A stretch of 64,000 nucleotides of DNA, from assembly GCA_964475205.1 (NCBI GenBank), contig CAYYVQ010000001.1, positions 62,001 to 126,000 of the forward strand. Direction: 5' to 3'. A program made the position numbers and the translations under genes. Position 1 is the stretch's first letter. Every line of letters begins with the position of its first letter. Below the pieces are notes generated by a model. It saw only the letters and a program-made list of their open reading frames with translations. It had not been told where the DNA came from and made no database searches. Source of the stretch: CAYSRM01 sp964475205. GTDB lineage: Bacteria; Verrucomicrobiota; Kiritimatiellia; UBA8416; CAYSRM01. Below, in pieces: positions 1-8,989 of this stretch.

Positions 1-317
1 TCTGATTTGCTGGTGTTCCATTTGTAGATTTCCTTTGCCGTATGCATGGATTCTTCGAATCTTGAAAGCCTGGCGTATGCTCTTACCTCATTGCAGTGAA
101 GCGCTCTGAAATAGGATGGATAAGAGGGGGCGAGATGTTCGGCCTCTTTTATCACTGCCACTGCTTGAGCCGGAGCTTTCTGGGCAAGGTAAGCGTCGGA
201 TTTCCTGACCGATTCGATCAACCGGCTGGATTTAGCAAAGGAAGCGCCCATAGCAACAACCAGAGTGCCGGTGGCAACCAGGACAAGGTAAAAGACAATG
301 GCTTTTACTATTGCCAT
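1..317 (-). CDS. TPR-like membrane protein, N-terminal part (cut by window edge)
   Basis: Reading the minus strand from an ATG at 315-317 gives an open frame that runs off the left edge after 105 codons. The first 25 residues (MAIVKAIVFYLVLVATGTLV and on) form one hydrophobic segment, so the protein is probably membrane-anchored or exported. The following part (LIESVRKSDAYLAQKAPAQA, then EAEHLAPSYPSYFRALHC) looks like helix pairs of tetratricopeptide repeats, with the usual small-residue and Pro/Tyr pattern. The function is unknown. The 3' end is missing, so length and any further domains cannot be judged. It is oriented like the HtrA pair to its right but separated from it by about 260 bases in which I see no gene. 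Confidence 0.6.
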   Translation of the reverse strand, partial: MAIVKAIVFYLVLVATGTLVVAMGASFAKSSRLIESVRKSDAYLAQKAPAQAVAVIKEAEHLAPSYPSYFRALHCNEVRAYARLSRFEESMHTAKEIYKWNTSKS

Positions 318-576
318 TATGTGTTTATGGAAGTTCAAGTGAAGCCTTCCCTGTCAGTCTTCTATACGACTGTGTTGTACCATACATTTTACATTTAAAA
401 AATCAGGGGCAGCGGTTTCAAAGGGATGATCACAACCAGCTTGCATCATGTCAGCATCTATTGCCATAACCTGATCTATGCATTGTGTTTCTTTGATCGC
501 CGTCAGTCAGAAAGAATTTACGCAAGTCTTAGACTGATCTCACGGATCGCGTTGGCTGTTCCGGTGAATATCAGTG

Positions 577-2046
577 TTACCTGACCTCGCTATTCTTTTT
601 AAGTTCCGCTATGCGGTATTTTGTCGCAAGCCTTGAATTTGCCGCCTTGATCGACTGCTTGTCCAGTGTCAGATCGACCGCCATTCCCCTGAGTCTGAGT
701 CTGTGTATGTTCCCGTCTTTTTCTATTGTCTCGAAAATATCGCCCATGTTTTTAATTCTGACTCCGTTGGCATGTGTAAGTATTCTGTTGCTGAACTGTT
801 GATATCCGATATTTATGGGATCGGGCAGAACCTGTGAAACGATAACAACCTTGTCTCCGGCTTTCTCAGGCATAAAGCGGCGGCTCAAGTACAGGTGTAC
901 AAGTTCTGAAGGCAATCTTTTTTTCCAGTTTCGTCCATGCGATTTGAGGTAGCGCCCTGTTAGTTCCCGGATGACAAACCCGCCTTCAATGGCGTAGTCG
1001 GCCGGTTTCCCAAGATAGTTTCTCGGGACAAGCAGGTCTGCATCGTCCATCCGTTGCAGCGGCAGTTCCACCTGAAGGTGTTTGCCGTCTCTTAGAAGCG
1101 CGACTCTGGCCGATTCGCCGGCCGCTTTTTTCCCATGTATCAGATGAGGCAGGCGTATTTTCCCGAAATCGAAATCGCTATAATACCCAAGACGGTCTAT
1201 GGAGTAACCGTCCCATTTTAAAATCACATCGTTGGGACGGAGCAGGTCACTTGCTTCGGTTCCCGGAAGCAGCCCGATAACAAGTATTCCTCCCGACTCA
1301 TCACGCAGTTTCAGGTATGATCTTTTTGCCGGATCGATCAGCGGGGACCAGAGAAAACCTGCCGAAGCAAATCCTTCAAATGGTTTATTCAAGGCGTCGC
1401 TTATGAACCTGCTGATGAGGGGGTAGGGCAGAACCTTCGCGGTACGGGAACTTCGGTTGTAATCTAACACGATTCCCGCAAGACTGCCGTCTTTGAGAAC
1501 AGGAGCGCCCCGGGCGTCCACGTTGAGATCAGTCAGCACCTTGAAAATAAGGCAGCTATGCGGAGCGAACGGAAGCGACTGGACCGAAGGTTCCAGTATT
1601 TTTCCTCCCCCGACCTGGATGTTGTTGGAATCGGAAAATTGTGCCAGGGTCACTTCACTGTTCTTCTCAGCCTTTCCGGCAATGCTAAGTGGCTGGTACT
1701 GCTTTTCTCCGGGAGGAATTTCCAGAAGCGCCAGGTCGGCCTGCGGCTCTGCAACAAAGACTTTAACCGGGATCTTTCTACCTGAGTCGGCCTTTCTTAT
1801 TTCAATCAAAGTGTTATTCCGAAGCAGACTTTCGCTTGTCAGTATATGCGTGTTACTGATAAATGTTCCGTAACCTGTTCTGACCCCTGGAGCTTGTTTC
1901 TGCCATGGCGCAAGGGGGTTGCTGTGCTGGTATGTCGCTATGACCTGGACAACCGAGTTTTCCAGATGTTGGGGTTCTGCAATTCCCTGCTCCATGGCAA
2001 GGCCTGCAAGCACTGTTAAGATTGCGATTCGATTGAGAGTATTCAT
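577..2046 (-). CDS. HtrA/Deg-like PDZ protein lacking the catalytic residues
   Basis: A 489-residue protein with an N-terminal signal peptide (about residues 1-24), a trypsin-like fold region (about 30-215) and PDZ-like regions after it (about 230-330 and 370-480). It is a diverged relative of the upstream neighbour. Where the neighbour has the catalytic His (ILTNAHVV) this one has ILTSESLL, and where it has GNSGGP this one has DARGAP, so His and Ser are both lost; only the Asp (QADLALLEI, near residue 104) remains. It is therefore probably a non-proteolytic partner or chaperone. Its ATG overlaps the TGA of the upstream gene by four bases (ATGA), which points to translational coupling and perhaps a heteromeric complex. 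The family assignment is firm; the role is inferred. Confidence 0.8.
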   Translation of the reverse strand: MNTLNRIAILTVLAGLAMEQGIAEPQHLENSVVQVIATYQHSNPLAPWQKQAPGVRTGYGTFISNTHILTSESLLRNNTLIEIRKADSGRKIPVKVFVAEPQADLALLEIPPGEKQYQPLSIAGKAEKNSEVTLAQFSDSNNIQVGGGKILEPSVQSLPFAPHSCLIFKVLTDLNVDARGAPVLKDGSLAGIVLDYNRSSRTAKVLPYPLISRFISDALNKPFEGFASAGFLWSPLIDPAKRSYLKLRDESGGILVIGLLPGTEASDLLRPNDVILKWDGYSIDRLGYYSDFDFGKIRLPHLIHGKKAAGESARVALLRDGKHLQVELPLQRMDDADLLVPRNYLGKPADYAIEGGFVIRELTGRYLKSHGRNWKKRLPSELVHLYLSRRFMPEKAGDKVVIVSQVLPDPINIGYQQFSNRILTHANGVRIKNMGDIFETIEKDGNIHRLRLRGMAVDLTLDKQSIKAANSRLATKYRIAELKKNSEVR

Positions 2047-3536
2047 TTATCTCCCGATATAATATGGCTCAAGTTTGGGACGCCGTACTTTGCGGCGATG
2101 ATATCAGTAGCTGTCTTTGCTTCATGTGCGTCAAGAACAAGAAAATCGCGCATCCCTGCGAATTTGATGATGTGAAAACCGTTGACGGGTTTGCTGAATG
2201 CCTTGTTCAGGTCGTCGAGCCCGAGAATTTCAATGTCGTTTACAGTTGATACGATACCTTCCACAAAGTTGTCGGTATACGTATTGACAGGATGCGCAAG
2301 CCGTCGTGAGAGGACAACAAACTTCTGCCTATCCTTGTATAACTTATCGATTTTGGCGTTTGTCACATAATAGAGTATCTGTTGTGTTTTAGCGTTGAGC
2401 GAACCTGATGCTGCGGCGCGTAAATAATTACGGGTGATTGGAGTGAATACAAGGCCAGCATACATTAAGTATTCCGGTTGCCTGTCATAGAGATTGCGGA
2501 AAGTATATGGATCCGACTCGCCGGTCAAGGTCAACGATAAAGTCATGGATTTTCCCTTGCGCAAGACGCCTAATTCCACACGTTCTCCTTTTTGTTTCCG
2601 TTCCATCACTTCGGAAAAATTTATCTGGTTGCCGTCTATTTCAATACGGCCTTCGTTGTTGATGTCATGGTCTTCTATGGCCATTAGAACGTCGCCTGTT
2701 TTTACGGTTCCCAAGGCGCTGCCAAAAGGGTCAACGTAGGAAACCAGGACCCCTGTTTGACTGTCTGACAGACCGATGTCATCGCGCAGGGCAGGGTTTC
2801 TGGTATTAATGTGTCCTATGCCCAGTTCCGGATAGCCGTCGTAAGTTCCATCTTCAATATCTTCCAGGAACCTGTTAACGACAGGAACCGGTATGGTGTA
2901 ACCGATATTTTCCGCCCATGCCATTGACTGAAAGGCTACGCCAACGACCTTTCCGTTGTATACTACAGGTCCGCCGCTGTTCCCCGGGTTTATGGCCGCA
3001 TCAACCTGGACAATTAGGTGCTGGTCGACACCGCTGTGGGCATAAACACTGTAATCGATGCGCGAAACTATGCCCCTGGTAACTGAAAGCCTGTCTCCAC
3101 CCAAAGGAAAGCCGATAACGAGCACTTCATCGTTCAGGTCGGGAACATTTTTTGCGAACCTGACAGGCTTTGTATTCTTGAAAAAATCAGCGTCATTAAC
3201 TTCAATAACTGCGAGGTCACAGTCATGGCCGGAAAAAAGCACTTGTGCAAGATATCGCTTCGGGTCTCCGTGTTTCTGAACTAAAAGAAAGCGGGTATCC
3301 GATACCACGTGCGCATTGGTTAGAATTCGTTTCTTTGTTATAATAAAACCGGTTCCGTTTGCTCTCCTCTGCTGATCAGGCTGCCATGGCATGGAATAGT
3401 TCGGGCGCTGAGTGGCCGAGTATATTTTGACCACTGACTTACTGAGCGCGGGCTCGCTGGCGAAAGACGGGGCAAAGTGCGCCGTCGCGCCTGTTAGAAA
3501 AGCAAATAATAGTAAGATTTTGACATTGAGTCTCAT
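2043..3536 (-). CDS. HtrA/Deg-like serine protease with PDZ domains
   Basis: A 497-residue exported serine endopeptidase of the HtrA (Deg) family, with a signal peptide over about residues 1-27. The trypsin-like domain carries a full triad: His76 in ILTNAHVV, Asp107 in HDCDLAVIEV, and Ser187 in NPGNSGGPVV. A PDZ domain follows at about 225-330 (GVLVSYVDPFGSALGTVKTG), and the C-terminal 150 residues resemble a second, degenerate PDZ, as in the plant and bacterial Deg9-type proteases. It would act in the periplasm in protein quality control. It is the first gene of a two-gene unit; the downstream paralogue has lost the active site and starts inside the stop codon of this gene. Confidence 0.9.
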   Translation of the reverse strand: MRLNVKILLLFAFLTGATAHFAPSFASEPALSKSVVKIYSATQRPNYSMPWQPDQQRRANGTGFIITKKRILTNAHVVSDTRFLLVQKHGDPKRYLAQVLFSGHDCDLAVIEVNDADFFKNTKPVRFAKNVPDLNDEVLVIGFPLGGDRLSVTRGIVSRIDYSVYAHSGVDQHLIVQVDAAINPGNSGGPVVYNGKVVGVAFQSMAWAENIGYTIPVPVVNRFLEDIEDGTYDGYPELGIGHINTRNPALRDDIGLSDSQTGVLVSYVDPFGSALGTVKTGDVLMAIEDHDINNEGRIEIDGNQINFSEVMERKQKGERVELGVLRKGKSMTLSLTLTGESDPYTFRNLYDRQPEYLMYAGLVFTPITRNYLRAAASGSLNAKTQQILYYVTNAKIDKLYKDRQKFVVLSRRLAHPVNTYTDNFVEGIVSTVNDIEILGLDDLNKAFSKPVNGFHIIKFAGMRDFLVLDAHEAKTATDIIAAKYGVPNLSHIISGDK

Positions 3537-3710
3537 TTTAAGTTGATCCAGGCTCTTTTGAGCATTATAACTATGACGAAATATGGGTATTTACGACAGA
3601 GAATACATGAGAAAAAAGCCGGATAGACATCCGAACGTGCGTCGTAGCAGCGTATCCCTTGTATCCCGTATCAAATTTCTTTTCTGGCGACTTATGAGCA
3701 AATTCAAGCG

Positions 3711-4250
3711 CTAAAATGAAAAACTGACCCAGACTCCATAATCCAGCTTGTCCAGTTCAAATTCATCCAGGTCATTGAAACTTTCAAAGTCGTAATATGT
3801 GAGAGCCTTCAAGTCCATTCCAAAGAAAGGAATGTTGAGGCCGAACAGCAATTGCCAATAAGGCCCGACCCACTCGTCATCGTCAGCAGCATGGTCATCC
3901 CTTTCAAGGTAGCTGTAAAGCATGCCTATGCCACCGCGCCAGATTCCGTCTTTGACTATTAGATTGACTTCGGGAGTAATGATATAGTCAACTGCATCGT
4001 CCCCTGTTACATCGGGGCAGTATGTAGCTGCAAGTTGCCATGCGGCTGCAGACTCGTGATATTCGTAGGCAACTCCGTAGGCAACATCGCCGTCGCCAAA
4101 TGGGATTTCAGGAAAATCCTCCTGTTCGGCGTAGTATCGGCCTCCAAGGGAAAGTTTGTTGACCCCTTTCGATGATTTTGCGTTTACGTCATAGAGAAGG
4201 CATGAATAAAAAACACTCAGTAGCACAACAAATCTAAGGTAATTTTTCAT
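3711..4250 (-). CDS. Secreted, outer-membrane-barrel-like hypothetical protein
   Basis: A 179-residue protein. I prefer the ATG at 4250, because it opens directly on a signal peptide (MKNYLRFVVLLSVFYSCLLY, cleavage probably after VNA); an earlier start at 4313 adds residues that would bury the signal. The mature part alternates aromatic and polar residues (LSLGGRYYAEQ, AYGVAYEYHE, VGPYWQLLFGLN, YDFESF) and ends in GVWVSFSF, with a terminal Phe typical of outer-membrane beta-barrels. No named family is recognised. It is divergent from ileS, with a gap of about 160 bases. A similar small barrel-like protein is encoded at 43160-43690. Confidence 0.6.
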   Translation of the reverse strand: MKNYLRFVVLLSVFYSCLLYDVNAKSSKGVNKLSLGGRYYAEQEDFPEIPFGDGDVAYGVAYEYHESAAAWQLAATYCPDVTGDDAVDYIITPEVNLIVKDGIWRGGIGMLYSYLERDDHAADDDEWVGPYWQLLFGLNIPFFGMDLKALTYYDFESFNDLDEFELDKLDYGVWVSFSF

Positions 4251-4408
4251 AATGCGTATAAGAATATCAGGGATGGCGGAGTTGGCAAGCAAAATGAACA
4301 TTGGAGTCAACAAAGTTTTATTTGATAGATTCAGCGTTATTGGCTATTTTCAGCATTTTACCAGTTGGCTCGAAGTCTCGGGGCCTTTGCAGTGGAGAAG
4401 CAGAAAAG

Positions 4409-7400
4409 ATGTTTAAACCAGTGAATAACAAGCCTGACTTTCCCGAAATTGAAACCGGTATACTGTCTTTCTGGGACAGGGAACAGACGTTTAGAAAAAG
4501 CCTGGAGAAGCGGAAAGGTTCGGGTGAGTATGTTTTTTATGACGGGCCTCCGTTTGCAACCGGATTGCCGCATTATGGACACCTTCTTGCGGGCACGATC
4601 AAAGACATAATCCCCCGCTACCAGACGATGAGAGGCCGCTATGTTGACAGGAGATTCGGATGGGATTGTCACGGCTTGCCGGTTGAATACGAAGTCGAAC
4701 AGGATCTTCAGATAAGCGGCAAACGGCAGATTGAAGAACTGGGCATTGAGAAATTTAATGAGAAATGCCGGAGCATTGTTCTTCGTTACACTGAAGAGTG
4801 GCGGAAAATAGTCACCCGGATGGGCAGGTGGGTTGATTTTGACAACGATTACAAGACCATGGACTCGACCTACATGGAATCGATATGGTGGGTTTTTAAA
4901 TCGCTCTACGACCGCGGCATGGTTTATAAGGGACACAAAATACTCCCTTACTGTCCGAGGTGTTCGACCCCCTTGTCCAACTTTGAAGCAAACCAGGGCT
5001 ATGAGGATGTAAAAGATCCCGCTATAACAGTCAGGTTCAAAGTGAGCGGGAGAGACAACGAGTATATTCTGGCCTGGACGACAACGCCATGGACGCTGCC
5101 TTCAAATATGGCGTTGGCAGTGGGAGAGGATATCACCTATGCCCGGATCCATGAGAAAGATGCAGTTTACTATCTTGCCGAAGACAGGGTTGGAGATTAT
5201 TACCAGGATGAATCACAGATAGAGAAAATCGAAAAACTCTCCGGCTCCGAACTTGAAGGGCTGCAATATGAACCGCTTTTTCCATATTTTGCGGAAAAGA
5301 AGGCGGAAGGCGCTTTCAAGGTTTTTGCAGCTGATTTTGTTTCGACGGAGGAAGGAACCGGGATTGTTCATATAGCTCCGGGATTTGGAGAGGATGACTC
5401 GAACCTCGGAAGGCAGAAGGGAATCCCTGCTGTCTGCCCTGTCGACGCCGAAGGCCGTTTTACCGGACCTGTGTCTGATTACGTTGGACGCGAGGTCAAA
5501 GAGGCTGACTTGGATATAATCAAACAGCTCAAACTCGAGCGCAAACTCGTGCATAAGACAACCATCATTCACAGTTATCCCCATTGTTGGCGGTGCGACA
5601 CGGCCCTGATTTACCGTTCTGTTTCGACATGGTTTGTCAACGTTGAGCAGATCAAGGACAAGCTCCTGGAAGCGAACAAGGAAACCAGATGGACGCCCCA
5701 GCACATAAGGGACGGCAGGTTCGGCAACTGGCTTGAAGGCGCCAGGGACTGGGCAATATCCAGGAACAGGTTCTGGGGAACGCCCCTGCCTATATGGGAA
5801 AGCCCGGACGGAAAAGAGCACAGGGTTTTCGGGAGCATAAAAGAAGTTGAAAATGCTTCCGGCAGCAAACTTGAGGATCTGCACAAGCATGTCGTGGACA
5901 AGATAGTCATTAAAGGAGACAACGGACAAGAGTTCCGGCGTGTGCCGCAGGTGCTGGATTGCTGGTTCGAGAGCGGCGCAATGCCTTACGCGCAGGCTCA
6001 TTATCCTTTTGAAAATAAAGATCGATTCGAACAGAATTTTCCCGCCGACTTCATAGCCGAGGGGCTGGACCAGACCAGGGGTTGGTTCTATACGCTCATG
6101 GTTCTATCGACCGCTTTATTTGGAAAACCCGCTTTCACAAATGTAGTAGTCAACGGGTTGATCCTTGCCGAGGACGGCCGCAAGATGAGCAAGCGGCTGA
6201 AGAATTATCCCGATCCCATGTACATAATAGAAACTTATGGAGCCGATGCCCTGAGGTTATACATGATTTCCTCGCCGGTCGTCCGGGCCGAAGATCTGCG
6301 CTTTTCAGAAAGCGGGGTCAGGGATGTTCTTCGGCACATTATCATTCCTCTCTGGAACGCTTACAGTTTTTTTGTAACCTATGCCAATATTGATGAGTGG
6401 AGCCCTGACAAGGCAACAGGTCTTGACAGGAAAACAGGCATACTGGACAGGTGGATACTCAGCTCGCTTCAGAGTCTTTCTGAAAAGGTTGCCAACGCCA
6501 TGGATTCGTATGACCTGCAGAAAGCTGTGAGACCTTTCCTGTCCTTTATCGATGATCTGACCAACTGGTACATACGAAGAAGCAGAAGGCGTTTCTGGAA
6601 ATCCCGGGATGACGGGGATAAATCCGAGGCGTATGAAACCTTGTGGCATATTCTCCTTGAAGTATCCAGGATAGCAGCGCCGTTCATTCCGTTTATAAGC
6701 GAAAGTATTTACATGAACCTTAAAGGCCGGAGCATGCCGGAGTCAGTGCATCTTTGCGATTTTCCCGAGCCTGATGAAAGTCTGCGGGATTCCGAACTTG
6801 AGTCGCAGATGAGCCTGGTTATGCTGGTGGTCAAACTGGGCCGTCTTTTGCGTTCCGAACACAATATCAAGGTGCGTCAGCCCCTGGCGCGCATGCATAT
6901 TGTCTCGCGGAACGAAATTATCAGAAGACAGGTGAACGAACTCAAGAATATAGCGCTTAATGAATTGAACGTTAAGTCGGTTGAAGTTGAATCCGATGAA
7001 ACAAGGCTGGTCAGGTTAAAGGCAAGGCCGAATTTTAAACTCCTGGGTCCAAAGTGGGGTCGGCAGGTAGGTAAAATTGCAGGGGCAATAGAGCTGCTTG
7101 GCGATCAGGACGCAGAACAGCTTGCTGACGGGAAAAGTGTTGAACTTTTTATCGATGGAGAAAAAGTTGAACTTAAGCCGAACGAAGCTTTGATTGAGCG
7201 TATCCCGAGGGAGGGCCTGATTGTAGCCTCCGAGGGTGAGGTAGCCGTGGCCCTGGAAACAACACAGACCGAAGAGCTTGTGAAAGAAGGACACGCAAGG
7301 GAAATTGTCAATCGTATACAAAATCTTAGAAAACAGAAAGATCTCGAGGTTTCGCAGAGGATAAAGTATATGTACTGCGCCCCGCCTGAGATTGAGCATG

Positions 7401-7546
7401 TAATGGAAAACTTCGGCGGTTATATTGCCGCGGAAACACTTACAGTTGAAATGAAATCGCAGGACAAGGCTGCGGTAACTGCCGATTGGGAAGAGGTAGA
7501 CATAAACGGTCACACATGCTGGCACATGCTGGAGCCGGCGAACTAG
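4409..7546 (+). CDS. ileS: Isoleucine--tRNA ligase
   Basis: Class I aminoacyl-tRNA synthetase that charges tRNA-Ile in the cytoplasm; 1045 residues from the ATG at 4409. An upstream in-frame start at 4301 would add 36 unrelated residues. The HIGH signature is HYGH at about 55-58 and the KMSKR loop is at about 592-596 (EDGRKMSKRLKNYPDP). The editing (CP1) domain lies between them, with the AWTTTPWTLPSN motif near residue 220. Length and motif flavour match the long, eukaryote-like IleRS type, which often tolerates mupirocin (inference). Its TAG stop directly abuts a repeat element at 7547, whose family normally begins TAG or TAA, so the stop codon may belong to the element. Confidence 0.97.
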   Translation: MFKPVNNKPDFPEIETGILSFWDREQTFRKSLEKRKGSGEYVFYDGPPFATGLPHYGHLLAGTIKDIIPRYQTMRGRYVDRRFGWDCHGLPVEYEVEQDLQISGKRQIEELGIEKFNEKCRSIVLRYTEEWRKIVTRMGRWVDFDNDYKTMDSTYMESIWWVFKSLYDRGMVYKGHKILPYCPRCSTPLSNFEANQGYEDVKDPAITVRFKVSGRDNEYILAWTTTPWTLPSNMALAVGEDITYARIHEKDAVYYLAEDRVGDYYQDESQIEKIEKLSGSELEGLQYEPLFPYFAEKKAEGAFKVFAADFVSTEEGTGIVHIAPGFGEDDSNLGRQKGIPAVCPVDAEGRFTGPVSDYVGREVKEADLDIIKQLKLERKLVHKTTIIHSYPHCWRCDTALIYRSVSTWFVNVEQIKDKLLEANKETRWTPQHIRDGRFGNWLEGARDWAISRNRFWGTPLPIWESPDGKEHRVFGSIKEVENASGSKLEDLHKHVVDKIVIKGDNGQEFRRVPQVLDCWFESGAMPYAQAHYPFENKDRFEQNFPADFIAEGLDQTRGWFYTLMVLSTALFGKPAFTNVVVNGLILAEDGRKMSKRLKNYPDPMYIIETYGADALRLYMISSPVVRAEDLRFSESGVRDVLRHIIIPLWNAYSFFVTYANIDEWSPDKATGLDRKTGILDRWILSSLQSLSEKVANAMDSYDLQKAVRPFLSFIDDLTNWYIRRSRRRFWKSRDDGDKSEAYETLWHILLEVSRIAAPFIPFISESIYMNLKGRSMPESVHLCDFPEPDESLRDSELESQMSLVMLVVKLGRLLRSEHNIKVRQPLARMHIVSRNEIIRRQVNELKNIALNELNVKSVEVESDETRLVRLKARPNFKLLGPKWGRQVGKIAGAIELLGDQDAEQLADGKSVELFIDGEKVELKPNEALIERIPREGLIVASEGEVAVALETTQTEELVKEGHAREIVNRIQNLRKQKDLEVSQRIKYMYCAPPEIEHVMENFGGYIAAETLTVEMKSQDKAAVTADWEEVDINGHTCWHMLEPAN

Positions 7547-7720
7547 CCCGCATATCTCACAAAATTCCTGCTGCGATCGCGGATAGCGCCACTGCGAGGG
7601 CACGAATTGGCAAAACGCCAGATTGCAGTATGTCTATACGGCTGCTCCGGCAATTTACCAATTTGCACCCCCGCAGAAGCACTCTCCACGCTCTCACTAC
7701 GAAATTCCGTGAGATATGCG
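7547..7720. repeat. Family-1 inverted-end repeat, copy A
   Basis: The left end CCCGCATATCTCAC and the right end GTGAGATATGCG are inverted copies. The left inner part (CAAAATTCCTGCTGCGA, then GGATAGCGCCACTGCGAGGG) matches, in the opposite orientation, the right part of copy B at 44369-44485. Copy A carries about 60 extra internal bases. No coding potential is seen. It occupies almost the whole gap between ileS and deoB (convergent genes) and could fold into a long hairpin. Relatives are at 21973 (one end only) and, more loosely, at 10712-10783. Confidence 0.85.
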
Positions 7721-7728
7721 AACTAAAA

Positions 7729-8913
7729 TCAGAGAAAACTTGTTCCTCTTTCCATTGCCTGGGCCCCGAACAGGCCGGCAAGCGTCTGGGCAATATCATA
7801 AAATCCTTTTCGTATTCCGAGTTCTGCAGGCGCACGGTTTCTACAGTAACAGAGCAAAGGTGTGTATTCGCGAGTATGGTCTGTGCCCCGGAAAGTAGGG
7901 TCATTGCCGTGATCGGCTGTAATCAGCATCACATCGTTATCATCAATGAGAAGGCTGAAATCGCGCAGGAACCCGTCTGCTTTTTCCAACTCGCGTCCGT
8001 AGCCCTCGGGGTCGCGCCTGTGGCCGTATAGCATGTCGAAATCAACAAGGTTGGCAAAAACAAAAGTTGGAGCGGCGGCCCCACGGGATGCAAGTTCTTG
8101 AAGAGCTGACATTGCCCCGGCATTGTTTTCAACATGGAGGGCTTCTGATATTCCCTGTCCGGCAAAAATGTCGTCAAGTTTTCCAACCGTAACAGTGTTT
8201 ACGCCTGATTCGCTCAATCTATCCAGGATCGTTTCCCCGGTTGGCGGCAGGGAATAGTCTTTTCGCTCGTCGGTTCGCTTGAAGTTGCCCGGCTCGCCGC
8301 TAAACGGCCGTGCAATAACGCGCCCGACGTTGTATTTATTGCAAAGTTCTCTTGCCACGCTGCAGATGTTGTAGAGTTGTTCCAGGGGTATAATTTCCTT
8401 ATGTGCGGCAACCTGGAATACTGAATCTGCGCTTGTATAGACTATCGGATTGCCGGTGCGCATATGTTCCTGGCCCAGTTCTTCAATAATTTCAGTTCCG
8501 CTTGCGGCCTTGTTTCCGAGAATCTTCAATCCTGTCCCGGACTCAAAACGGGCAACGAGTTTGCGGGGGAACGCAGGCGGGCCTTCCGGAAAGACAGTAA
8601 ATCCCTGCTCCAGGAATAAGCCCGCCATTTCCCAATGACCGGTAGTGGTATCCTTGCCGCATGACATTTCCTGCATGGCTCCATATGATCCAACCGGCGA
8701 ATCCGCGGGTTCGACACCCTGGATCGGCAGACCACCGGGGATCAGGGCGGGAATGTTCCCAAGACCCAGCGACTTCATAAACGGCAGATTGAGACCATTG
8801 CAGGCAGCGGCAGTGTGGGGTATTGTGCTTGCGCCCGCGTCGCCGTATTCTGCCGCGTCTGGAGCGGCTCCGATGCCTGCAGAATCCAGGACTATGAGAT
8901 ACGCCTTCATCAA
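7729..8913 (-). CDS. deoB: Phosphopentomutase
   Basis: Interconverts ribose 1-phosphate (or deoxyribose 1-phosphate) and the 5-phosphate, linking nucleoside salvage to the pentose-phosphate pathway; a cytoplasmic enzyme of the alkaline-phosphatase superfamily. The 394-residue length is typical. Metal-site motifs are visible: VLDSAGIGAAPDAAEYGD at the N-terminus (Asp10), the cap-side GKDTTTGHWEMAGL, then ADHGNDPTFRGTDHTREY near the C-terminus, with the His and Asp ligands. Two ATGs in a row (MMKAYL) leave the start open by one codon. No other nucleoside-salvage gene lies beside it; it is followed on the same strand by repeat copy A and preceded by the PpiD-like gene, 76 bases upstream. Confidence 0.95.
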   Translation of the reverse strand: MMKAYLIVLDSAGIGAAPDAAEYGDAGASTIPHTAAACNGLNLPFMKSLGLGNIPALIPGGLPIQGVEPADSPVGSYGAMQEMSCGKDTTTGHWEMAGLFLEQGFTVFPEGPPAFPRKLVARFESGTGLKILGNKAASGTEIIEELGQEHMRTGNPIVYTSADSVFQVAAHKEIIPLEQLYNICSVARELCNKYNVGRVIARPFSGEPGNFKRTDERKDYSLPPTGETILDRLSESGVNTVTVGKLDDIFAGQGISEALHVENNAGAMSALQELASRGAAAPTFVFANLVDFDMLYGHRRDPEGYGRELEKADGFLRDFSLLIDDNDVMLITADHGNDPTFRGTDHTREYTPLLCYCRNRAPAELGIRKGFYDIAQTLAGLFGAQAMERGTSFL

Positions 8914-8989
8914 ATAGAATAATAAGCGAAATTTGCTGCATGGGCAAGATCAACGATATGCAGCTGCGTGGTTACGGTCTTTCGATGTC

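Noticed and set aside
96..398. 100-codon plus-strand frame near the left edge
   Set aside because: The minus strand of the same stretch gives a better protein with a membrane helix and TPR-like repeats.
5213..6001. Long minus-strand open frame of 262 codons inside ileS
   Set aside because: It is antisense to a well-defined synthetase gene, has no ribosome site or family resemblance, and arises from codon bias.
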